DNA of 64,000 nucleotides from Tolypeutes matacus (taxonomy: Eukaryota; Chordata; Mammalia; Cingulata; Chlamyphoridae): NCBI GenBank assembly GCA_026826555.1, contig JAKSZT010054335.1:5742815-5806814 (forward strand). Reading direction: 5' to 3'. The position numbers and the translations under genes were made by a program. The notes under the pieces are model-generated. The model made no database searches. It had not been told where the DNA came from and saw only the letters and a program-made list of their open reading frames with translations. Position 1 is the first letter of the stretch. Each line of letters opens with the position of its first letter. Positions 13,401 through 25,400 of the stretch are shown here, piece after piece.

Positions 13401-16400
13401 CCCTCAACGCCCACCTTGCTCTGCTGGGCGCGCCTGGCACCGCCAGCCCCAACCCCGGAACCGGGAGCGCACGCGGCGGCCACTCAGAGGGCAGCATCCC
13501 CGGGGGGCACGGCCCAGCACCCGGCTCTAAAGTGAAAACGCCTCACGGCCACCAACCAACCACATCGGAGAGACGGCGCAGAGCAGCCGACGCGCTAGCC
13601 GAACGCGCGGGGGCCGCGGGGAGGCTGCGGGGAGGCCGCGGGGAGGCCCCCGTGAGGCCCCGGTGAGGCCGCGGGGAGGCCGCGGGGAGGCCCCGGTGAG
13701 GCCCCGGGGAGGCCGCGGGGAGGCCCCGGGGAGGCCGCGGGGAGGCCGCGGGGAGGCCCCGGGGAGGCCGCGGGGAGGCCCCGGTGAGGCCCCGGTGAGG
13801 CCGCGGGGAGGCCGCGGGGAGGCCCTGGGGAGGCTGGGCTTCGCCACGCAGCCCCGGGCAGGTCCTCTGTGCTCGTGGGCTGGGGTCCTTTCCCGGGAAG
13901 GGGCAGGGAATAGAGGGATCTGCCTGTGAGGCTGCCGTGAGGCTGGAGAGGCAGTGAGCACGAGGCTCGGCTCTCAGCGTAGGTTCAGGGAAAACCTGTG
14001 GCTTCCCAGGTACACGGGGCGAGGCCACCCTCAAGGCCCTCGCCTTGGAAATGGGGCCCTCTTATCCGGCTGGACACACAAACGGCCCACACCCGGCGTC
14101 TGTGGGACGACCTCAGGGGCCCGAGCAAGGCCCGAGGCTAAGAAGGCAGCAACGGGCAGAGGCGGCCGGGCGGCGCCAGGGCTCGGGGGCAGAGCAGGGG
14201 GCAAGCCCCCCGCGTGTAAGAGGCGCCTCAGGAGCACAGGCAGGCGCGCGGCGCAGAGGCCACGCAGAGGCCTTCTGAGGTCAGGCTGAGGGCAAGGCCG
14301 TGCAGGCGAACTAAAATCCCGCTACCGAGGCTGCAGGCGCTCGAGTGGTGGCGTTGGGCTGAAAATAAAGGTACAGGCTTGGTGAAGAGCAGATGCTGGA
14401 AACTTCTGCGTCTACGGCCCGCCGCGGTGCAGCTGCTGGGGAAGCAGGCGCGGCAGAAGGGGCTGGTAAGAGGGCCTGCTGAAAGCCGGCGGTGCCGCCC
14501 GGGCTGCCCGCGCGGGTCGCACCAGCCACCAGCGTGCTGTGGCCACGGCGCCCCAAGAGGCCCTGCGCCCCAAAATGCTCCTCCCAGCAGCCTGCGGAGG
14601 GTTTCCACACCACTCAGCCGGGGCGGAGGGGAGGGCGGGCAGGGGCAGGCAGCCCTTAGCGGCACAGCGCGGAGGAGGAGGGTCCCGCCCTCAGCGCGGG
14701 CATGAGCACACTGCAATGCGGAGGGAGGCACGCAGCGAGGACACAGGCACGGAAAGCGGGGAGGAAAACGCCGGGATGCCGTGCCTGCCCAGGTCCTTCC
14801 TGCTGCCACTGGGCAGAAACGGGAACTGGTTTCTGTGCCGCCCACGTCGTCATCCTACTCATTTCCTGGGCAAGGTACTGATGACACATCACATGACCCG
14901 AGGGCATTCTAGAGCCCAGAGCAGAAAGGAGGATCTCTGAGTTAGCCGTCTACCTGATGCTGGGATGGCGGGCTGGGGGAGGAAGGCGATGGAGCAGTGG
15001 TTAAGGATGGGCACTTAATACTTAGAAAGAACCAGCCTGCTCTCGCCTATTCTCGGCGTGGGATGGGGATAAGAACCTCTCCTGTTTCTGGAAACCTTCA
15101 CAGTGCCTTGATGCTCCATAGCCAATAAAGGCTGAGGGGAAACTGAGAAAAAGTCTAAAATATCAGCAGCTCAGCTAATCCAAGCAGCTTTCCTAAATGT
15201 TTCTTGCCATGCTTATTCTGGTTACTTCCATGCTAATACTGCATAATAATATTCACTATCCTAATACGAGTAAAAACTTAAAATATATTAGAAAGCTATG
15301 AGTAATTATGCATTCTTCTGACATTTTTGTATACAGTTGAATGTATTGTTAGAATATATTGGAAGTTCTGTGTTTTCTTTTTAAAATGTACTTGGGATGT
15401 TCTAGCAGATATTTAAATGCCACCATATTCTATGTCATTAATACATTCCTCTTAAAACCCGAGATACCTTTTACACAGTTAAGGCTACAAAGGCCCACAA
15501 GACTACTAGCTTAAAAATAAAGCCATTAAATTGTACCCTGAGAGGTAGAAAATAATGTACATCACAACCAATGAAAGCCATAATCAATCAATTATAAATG
15601 ACAGTCTTCCCTTTCCCCAGACACTTACCTCCTCAAGAAGGCGAGTGACAGCATCTATGTCATTGTATGTCTTAGTCATCTGGCCAACTCTTTCAGCACA
15701 CAAAACTGGAAGAAATGAAGATGACAGTGAACGCACAGCGCTGCCAAGCAAGCAGCCGACCCACAGCCGCCGCCCGAGAGCTGTGCCTCCTCCAGGCACG
15801 GAGGCCACTGGCTTTACCCCGCACCCAACACCACGGTTTCCATTTCCCAGTCACAGGGAGGGGCGCCAAGCTTCTGGGGGAGAGTGCTTTCTAATTCCTA
15901 CGAAGGCCTGATTGTGTGCACGCACGTGTGCAAATGCCCATGGATATGTGCACACACCCATGCTTTCTAATTCCTATGAAGGCCTGATGTGTGTGTGCAC
16001 ATGCGTGCATGTGCAAATGCCCATAGGTATGTGCACACACCCATGGTTTCTAATTCCTACGAAGGCCTGATGTGTGTGCGCACACATGCATGCATGTGCA
16101 AATGCCCGTGGATATGTGCTCTCACTCACACTTTCTAAATCCTACGATGGCCTGATGTGTATGTGCAAATGCTCATGCATGTGTCCGTTCACCCATGCTT
16201 TCTAATTCCTAGGAAGGCTTGCTATGAGTGTGCACACATGTACGCGTGCAAATGCCCATGGATATGTGCACTCACTCATGCTTTCTAAATCCTACAAAGG
16301 CCTGATGTGCGTGTGCATGTGCAAATGCTCATGCATGTGTCCGCTCACCCATGCTTTCTAATTCCTAGGAAGGCTTGCTATGAGCGTGCACACGTGTGTG

Positions 16401-19400
16401 TGCGTGCACGTGCTAGTGCATATGTGCATGCTCCCATGCTTTCAAGTGCACATATTTTGAGGGGACACTGAGGATGCGACGCTGGAGGGCAAAGGGCTCC
16501 GGCCTCATAGCAGCCTGGCAGTGGAAGGGGGTCTGCAGCACGGCCACCAACTTGAGAATTCAGAAAAGGCCTGAGGGTCAGACCCCACTAGCCCTACAGA
16601 TGGACCGTGCACGGCGTGGGCTCCTTCAGAAAGTGGCTCTTGGTCTAGCTAATAAACAACGAGAGCTAGAAATTTCATAATGGCAGGGTGACAGGTTTTT
16701 CTTTAATCCACACCAAAACCACTGCTGCACACACACGGAGCGCAGGATTTCATCGCATGTTTAGCTCCGTGTGGTCACGGAGGCCGTATGGGGGCCCCTT
16801 TAGGACTGCGGGCTCTTCTTCTCCTTCCAGGGGGAAAGGGCTGTGCGACTAGAGAAGGCTTCAGTCTGCTGAAAAAGCTCAGGGTTCCTTCATTTTATAG
16901 CAACGGCAAGGAACTGACGTGCAGTTCAGCAAACACCACCAAGATAGGCTGTGTTTTATTCTGTGGGGGAGGGAGTGAATGTAAATGGATTTAGTACCAA
17001 AGCGTAAAATTTTTTTTGAAACCCGCCACTTTTGGGCCAAATAACAACTTCATAGCAATTCTTGTAACTAAGACTCTAGAATAATGGCATGAGAGTCGAG
17101 GACTTTGGGTTTCTGTGACGGCCGTTTCAGAAACAGCCCGTGCGATGCCCCGGGGAACTGAAGCGCATTACCGAGCCAGACCCTGCACGGTTACCAGGAG
17201 CAGATCGCAACGGGAACTCAAGCGGGCTCTAAATAATTTATGAAATGCCAGTAGAGATGGGCCTAGAGAATGACCTCATGGAAATCTGATCTGTTGGAAT
17301 GATTTTTCTAGCTTAAGGAGCCTTGAAATCTGGGTCCAAATCTGAAACTCCAGGGTAATCCAGCCAACGCCAAGTCATCAAAGCCAGAAGGGCTCCCCTT
17401 TCCAGCCTTGGCTGACACCGTTACTGCAGGAACCCGCCTGCCTGCCGAGGGGCTGCCGGCTCACCCACGACAGGCCTGAAGCCCACGGCCTCAGGCACTT
17501 GCCTTCCTTCACCCTAGACAGCTGCCAGGGGGGAAAAGGCAAGGGAGATTCACAAGGGTCGGCTAAACCAGAATTTAATTTGATGTCCATGGACTCCAGC
17601 TCAAATTGCTCCATGCTGATCAGCTCAAGGTCACAAGAAAACCCGCAGATTCCCATGCCACCGTCGGGAATCCGTTTCCTCCCGTGCAGCTGTGATGCCC
17701 TGCAGTGGCGCAGGGAGACGCTGGGCCCCCGGCCTCGGCGAAAGCGCCAATGCCCTGCCGCACAGACCAGGAGAGAGCCCACAGCGTGAACTCACGGCCT
17801 GCCTGCTGAAACCTGCATTTTGACGCCAGCACCTGCTGATGCTCTTCAAGAGTCCAAGTCCTCTGCTTTCCCAGTAAATAGAAAACCAGGCTACATTTGA
17901 ACTTACCTGGCTCTGTTTCACCCTAAATAACAAGAGAACAAATTTCGGAGCTGCTTTTTCTCTAGCACTGTATTAATCAGACATTTGCACTTGAATTTTT
18001 AAGCTAAGTTTAAAAGTCGAGATCGTTGGCGTTATTTGTGTACTTGACCACGTGGATTTAACCTGTGCGGTTGAGGGACTACTAGAGAGAGGCTGTATAC
18101 CCCTCGGCCAATTTCCCCAAATGGTGACATTTTGCAAAATTTCAGTTTAACAGCACCATCATGGTATTGGCCTTGACACACTGCACAGCTCACTCAGATC
18201 TGTCCTCTTACTTGTACTCACCTGCACGTGTGCAGACACACGTGTGTGTTGAGTTCTACACGATCCTATCGCCTGCGTAGGTTTGTGTACCCAACCACCA
18301 GGGTCCCTCGTGTTGCCCACCTGAGCCGGTGGTTTTCCCGGCATTACCTATCAGGTACACAGCCTCACCCACCGAGCGCCCGGAGGCCAGGTGTGCCCTT
18401 CCACACCCACAGTGCAGGGGCTGGCGGGGCCTCCGGTGAGTCCTGGGGCCTTGGAGCCTGACTGCAGGGGTCAGGTGTGTAAGTGGAGAACTGTTTGCCG
18501 CAGGCCATGGGAGAACACGCATCATTATTCCACTTTGTTATTAAAAAATACAGGGGAGCGGATGCGGCTCAAGTGGCTGAGCGCCTGCTTCCCACATGGG
18601 AAGTGCCGGGTTTGGTTCCCAGTGCCTCCTAAAAACAAAAACAAACAAGCAAACAAACGAGAAAACCAACTCAGGGATGCTGATGTGGCTCAGTGGTTGA
18701 GCACCAGCTTCCCACATACAAGGTCCCAGGTTCAATTCTCGGCCTCGGTACTCAAAAAAAAAAGCATATTCCTCCAATTTTGGGGGGAGAAAGGGAGATT
18801 TATAGTACACAGAAAATTAGGATAGCCATGAAAATATTAACTGGATGGGGTTACAAGTCTTATTTTCTTTTCCATGCTTTTTAAAAGTTGCATGCACTAA
18901 CTTATTCATTCATTTCTTGTACTAATGAAAAAAATTTGCTCAAAATATTTTTCAGCAATTACGCAGCTGAGTACAACATGTGGTCCTGGGAGCCTCCTGA
19001 GCTCACGCGTCACTGAGCCCTAACGCCAGGCCCTGCTCCCAGCACGCTCCACGGGACGACTTGCTAAGTCTCAGAGCCATCCCACAGGGCAGGCGCTTAG
19101 ATGAACCCCACTTGCAAATGGGAACTGAGGCCCAGAGAGGTTAAATGAGCGCTGACAAGTGGCCCCAGCAGAGGCAGCGCCCACTCTGTGCAGGGGATTC
19201 AACGAGCTTTCCGTCAGTCCTCGCCGCAACGGGGTAGGCGCCATTATCACGGCCCCTCCACAGACGGGGAAACTGAGGCTCCAGGCGTCAGGGACGCGAC
19301 CGAGGGGGCTGCGGCGGTCAGGCTCCTGCCCTGAATGAGGGGAACGGGACGCAAGGGCAACGGATGCCGAGGAAATCTAAGCAGAGTTTTCATCAGACTC

Positions 19401-22400
19401 TGCCCAGCCACGGCGCCCCTCGACTGCGGTTCTGGGGTTCCTCTTATCAGTCCAGATCCTAGAAAAAGAGCAGCACTCCTACTGTGCGCACAAACCTCCA
19501 GCATGATCCGACTGACGATAAACAACACCCATCACCACGTGCCAGGCTGCCCTGAGTGTCCTGCCAAAGCAGCCTGGTGGGCGGTGGGCCCTGGCAAGTC
19601 CCTCCAAGGAGTCTGGGCTTTTTCTTTTTTAGGAGGTACCAGGGATTGAACCTGGGACCTCGTACACGTGAAGCAGATGCTCAACCACCGAGCCACACCC
19701 GCTCCTCTTTTTTTTTTTTAAATCCAATAGCACCGACTTTGAGTCATTCGTGTTAAGTCACCTGAAGGGATATCTGGTACATTTAAATGGCTGAAGGAAT
19801 CCACCTCAAAGGACACGCAACATCCCGCACGGGAAGCCACTTCCACAGCCTCACGACAACCCCACACCAGCACAGCGCCTGGTTCTGTAAACTGCGACCC
19901 ATCATCCTTCCCACGTTACGGCTGTGTCATCCGTCAAGTGTACAAGAAGGAAATTTTTAGGTGAACGTGGGGTTGTACCTGGAAACTAAATTCCTTAAGC
20001 TCCATATACACGTTTCAAAACTGCCAGGTCCCTAGTCCATGTGGGAACTCTCGGACTGCCGGTATCACACTAAAGCCACACAATCTGCTTAGCTTAGTAA
20101 TTCTGCATAAATCAGCGTGTCCACCTGCAACAGACTGTGCACTTAACTGAACATGGCAAAATAGTCACTTTTGAACCCGACATCATTTGGTGTCAAAGAA
20201 TGAAGCAAATCCCAACTATCCATATTTAACAGATTTGCATTTATGAGATTGTTTCCCATACTGATTAATCCTGGCGGCTAAGTCACTGGTTTATGCAACT
20301 TTATCGACGAAAAATAGACCGCTTACTTGGAGAGCTATTAGTTGATCACTCAGTCACTGACAACTTGCTTCATTTATTCAGCGCTATATTAAACAGTGTA
20401 TCGGAAGGCGGATTAACTAATAGCTCCAAGCTTCCTAAGAATTTAAATGAAAAGTACAGAATGCTTGAGAACCTGTTCTGGAATACAAAGGGTATTTGAT
20501 TTCCAATTTCCATCCTCTGTAGAAGAAGAACAGGTCATTCCTTTACTGACAGGCATAAAACACATCACGTTTTCTGTTCTGCTGAGGCTATAAATTAGCC
20601 GCGATTCTCCAGCCACGCTGGTCAGAAGCACAGAGTGGACGACGCAGCCTCAGCTCCTCCAGCGGAAGCCTGAAGGCCGGCTGCTGCGAGGGAGCGGGGC
20701 CGCCGCCACCTCCCTGCCCTCGGGGCTTCTTCAGCATCAGAGCCAAGTTACAGTGAAGACGACGCTGGCCACACAATGCACATGCCCCCCGCCCCGCTTT
20801 TAGTTCTGAATCTCGGGCAACTGTTGTCTTGTAAGTACTTTAGTCCCTAAAAGCAGTTCCTGCCCAGAGCCGTGGATGGTTGGAGGGGGTAAACAAAAAA
20901 TAGAATTAAAGACGACAGCCGATGGGGGAGCCGAGAAACTCCGAAAAGGCACGGAGACGTGCAGGGGGCTCCAGCTGCGCTGCAGGCACCCTGCCTCTCA
21001 GGAGCGTCACGCGGCATCCACCTCTGTTTCAGAGCCGGGCACTGCTGGCACCGGGGGTCGTCTGGGTTCGGGTCACCCAGCAGTGAGCAGATGGGTAAGG
21101 GACCTTCAGGAAGAGTTAAAGCAGGAGAGCACTGCGGCCTCAGCAGGGCCAGGCAAACGCCGCCGCTGCTGCCGGCATCCGGACCAGGAAGCCTTGCCAA
21201 CGCGCCCTGCGGGGGCTTAAGGGGTGCTCTGCAGGAAAATGGACAGTCAGGAGGGGCACCCGGGTCTGGGCGCCTCGAGGTCCCCGGAGCACGGCGCCCC
21301 CTGCCGGGCTGAGCCCCAAGTCCCGCCCTCAGCCGTCTCGGCGCCGCGGCGTCCCGGGCGCACAGCTCCAGCCGAGGCCCTTGAGCCCCGGGGCCGCGCG
21401 CGGGGCTGCATCGCCGCCTCACGGGACTCTGCGGGCACGGGCGCGGGGCAGGAGGCGCATCCGCGCGGATGCGTGGCGGGCTCGCGGCCTTTCATCCCGG
21501 GAGGGCCGGCGTTCCTGCAGAGGGGAGGGTGCCGGCGGGCGGCAGCCACCAGCGCGCTGGGCCAAGCCCACGAGGCAGCGGGGCCGGAGGGCAGCGGCGC
21601 CCCCTCGAGCGAGCCTGGTGAGACGCGTGGGCCGCGGAGCGCGGCGCGGGCCCAGGGCTCTCGCTGGGAGAAGGGGGCGAGCAACCCCTCTCCTGGGCCG
21701 AGCGCCCCGCGGGGCAGGCGCCCGAGACGGAAGGGCTCCGGAGGGCACCCACTGGCATCGGGCCGTCCCCGAGGGCACCGAGGTCCAGCAGGCTGGGCAG
21801 GCGGCTGTCCACGGCGCACAGGCGCAAGGGCTAACCTGGCGGAAACGCCACCAAATCCTGGCTGGGGAGAAGGGAATCGAGGGCTTCTCCTGGGACGGCA
21901 GGTGGCGTAAGGAGAAGCCCCGGGGCTGTGCCCGAGGGGGCCTGTGACTAGGCTCTCACGGCTAGCGGGGACGGTTCTGGAGTCCGAAAACCAGCAACGC
22001 GGCTTTTATGCCAATTAACCAAAGCCCGAACATCCGGCAGCTGCTTCCCAGCTCCTGCTCAGAGACGGGCATGCCGGCGAGAACCGGCGTGCCGGGCCCG
22101 AGAGAAGCAAGTCCTCGCCTAATGGCAAGGACGCAGGCGGGGGCACGCAGGAGTGACGGGTTAGAGGGCCTGCCAGGAACCCCCACAGGAGAGAGGCACG
22201 GCGGTCAGCCAGCAGGGCTTGCTCTTGACCCGGTCAGACTCGGCTTCAGAAGGCGCCCCCGGCAGGGGTGGGAGAGCTGGGGTGGGAGAGCTGGGGTCAG
22301 ACCTGGCTTCAGAAGGAGCCCCCGGCAGGGGTGGGAGAGCTGGGGTGGGAGAGCTGGGGCCAGACTCGGCTTCAGAAGGAGCCTCCGGCAGGGGTGGGAG

Positions 22401-25400
22401 AGCTGGGCAGGGGCAGCGGCCAGCAGGCCGGGCAGGTGGGCTGTTGCGGAGACGTGGGAGCGCTGCTGGGAGGCAGAGGGGGCGGCCTGAGGACCGGTTC
22501 CACGGCAGCCTGCTCTCCCTAAGAAGGCCTCGTCTTCTCGCTCTACGTCAAGTTAGCAGGCTGGAGGAGCCTCCCGGCCGCTGGCCTCAGTGCTCCCCGA
22601 GAAGCTACAGCTGAAAGACCTCACTTCTCATTCACGTACTTTATGGTGGTAGAGAGACTCTCGTAAGGTTATTAACCGTTCTTAATCTAATCTGATAACA
22701 TTTCTCCCGGTAATGCCAGTCTTACAAATGCATGGAGTAAAGGAAGGAACAAATGAGTACTTTCTCCAAACCCTGAAGAGGAAACTGCTTCCTCACAACA
22801 CAAAAGCCAAGTGGCCAATGTCCATGAACAGGCAGACGCTGTTGGCGACGTTTGGCTAATGCGTTGTTTTATTACAGTTGTTTCTTAACTACAACAGTGT
22901 TTCTCAACTTTTTAAAAAACTCAAGTTTAAAAAATAAAAAATCCTCAAGCTCCATCCACCCCGTCCCCCCGTTTTAGTTTCCCAGGCTGCTTAGAGCAGA
23001 TATCATGCAATGTGTTGGCTTCGACAGTGGGGATTTATCAGCTTAGTTTCGAGGCTGTGACAATGTCCAAATCAAGCCGTCACCAAGGCGATGCATTCCC
23101 CAGACGGGCAGTGCTGGGCGCCTCTGCCATATGGCTCGGCACGTGGCGGCCTCTGCTTGTCTCCCCCTTCTCTTCTGGGTTTCGGCACTTTCAGCTTCTT
23201 GCCTCTGCGGGCTGCCCCTCCTGCTCTCTCCCTCACGTGCTCTCTCGCGCTCTCTGTATTTGTTCCGTTTATAAAGGACTCCAGTGAGAGGATTAAGACC
23301 CACCCCGAATGGGGTCACACCTCAACTGAAGGAGCCTCATCAAAGGTCCTCCGTAAATGTGGGGTTTATAGCCACAGGAACGGACTGGATTTAAGAATAT
23401 GTTTTTCTGGCTTCAAAACCCCCCAGTAACGTATCCTATCTTCTGTGCCTCACCATAAATTTTTTAAAATTCAAATTTTGTTTTCTATATATAATATGGA
23501 AACTATAGACATATTGAGTAAATTTTCAAAAGAGACATGAATGCCCTAGAAACTCGGACATGCTCCACTCAGAGGCAGGAGCTGGCGCTTCGGTGTCTAC
23601 GGGACGGGGGGGCACTCGGCTCTTCGCACCCCCAGGGGCAGCGTGAGAAAGCATCACTACCTCGGGCCCTTGGCCCTCCTGAAATGCTCACACTGTCTGC
23701 CCTGTTTGCAGGGCAGGAGGAGAGCTCAGAGCCCGAGAGCCAAAAGGCGTCCATAAAATTCTGGATGAGAGGGAGGCGGCTGTGGCTCAATCAGTGGGGC
23801 TCCCGTTTGCCATGCGGGAGGCCCCGGGTTCGGTTCCCAGGGCCTCCTGGTGAGGGCAGGCCCACCCGCGCGGCGTGGTTGGCTGGCCCAGCGAGCGCAG
23901 GCAGGGGGGGGGGATGGATGAATAAATGAATAAAAATCTTTAAAAAAAAAAAAAAAAAATTCTGGATGAGTGACCACTGATGCCAGGGGCTACACGTCCT
24001 TTAAAGCTTTGTCTGTGGACTTGTGGATCTGCCACTGCTTTGCTTACAAACCTTCGCCAGCAGCGCCACGTCCTACAAGAAGCACTTCAACATGCACAAC
24101 ATACCGCCAAACCTTTCCTGCCCGCCTTGCGGCCCCTCGCCTCGGCCCCTGCCCGCTGCCCACCACCGCTATCCACGCCAACGGCGCCACGCCGCCACGA
24201 CCCGCTGACGCCCGCCTGCCTGCTCTTTGCTCCGGGCGCAGGGCTGGCTTTCTCCGGCGGGGGATTTCCTGCTCGTGGCCCTGGCTGCCAGGAATCCCGC
24301 CTCCGGCGAGGAGGAGGGCGCCCCACGAGCCCTGCCCGAGCCTCAGCTCCACGGCCCACCTGCGGCTCTTTATCACAGCGCAGAACAGCTCACTTTTGAT
24401 GAGGGGGCATCTTAAAAGGCTGTTTTACATGTAACTTTGGTGAAAGATAGTGGCTGCCTCTAAGAGGGGAACACGGAGCATTTTCAGGGCACTGGAATTC
24501 AGTATAAACCGCAATGTAAAGTACAGACCTCGGTTAGGAGCAAAGCCTCAGTGTTTATTCATCAACTGCAACTGTAAGATATGATTAATAGGGGACCATG
24601 TGGGAGGGGTGTGGTGGGCATATGGGAATCCTTATGGTGTTTTTTTTTCAGGAAGTACCAGGGATTGAACCCAGGACCTTGTATATGGGAAGCAGGCGCT
24701 CAAATGCTTGAGACACATCCGCTCCCTTCCCTTATGCTGTTGATGTAACTTTTCTGAATCCAAATCCTCTTTTAAAATATAGATTATTATATATATAAGC
24801 CTGGAGAAAATAAGAAAACCACTTTTTTAAAAAAGGTGTTTGACTCATCTGTAAGGCAGCAGCTCACTGAGGGTCCCTCTCAGTCCGACATATTTATCCG
24901 CATACTTTATGACAGGAGAACTGAGGCGCAGAGTGTCAGATGAGCTGCCTCAGGTCACAAACACCTTCAACTACCCAGAGAAGTAAAAATATGTCCACAC
25001 ACAGACTTGCAAGCAAATGCTTAAAACAACAGCCAAAGAGTAGAGACGCTCAAATGGCCATCGTCCGATGAATGGATAAACAAAATGTGGTCTACCACAC
25101 AACAGCACAGTATTTGGCTGTAAAAAGGAATGAGGTACTGGCACATGCTACAACATGGCGGAACCGTGAAGACATCTGGCGAAGTGAACGATGCCAGCTA
25201 CAAAAGACCACCTGTTACGTAATTCCATTATATGACATGTCCAGAAAAGGCAAATTATAAAAACAGAAAGTAGATGTGGCAGTTTGAGATTATCTATGAG
25301 TCCCTTATATTTGTAAACTGGTCTCTTCCTCTGGGTGTGATGCCCTTTGATTGTACTAGACTTGGTGAGGAGCCTCTGATTAAGTTTACCTGATAAAATT

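Noticed and set aside
13527..14034. Pro/Ala/Ser-Arg repeat proteins on both strands
   Set aside because: Generated by the 11-bp array reading through all frames.
21224..21947. 228-, 188- and 190-residue open frames on both strands
   Set aside because: They sit in the CpG-dense block, where stop codons are rare. Pro/Arg/Ala/Gly-rich low-complexity peptides without domains; no splice or start context.
24016..24110. Short stretch resembling a zinc-finger-like [15 protein letters not shown]
   Set aside because: Only one partial Cys/His pattern, no neighbouring fingers, no splice context; chance similarity is likelier.
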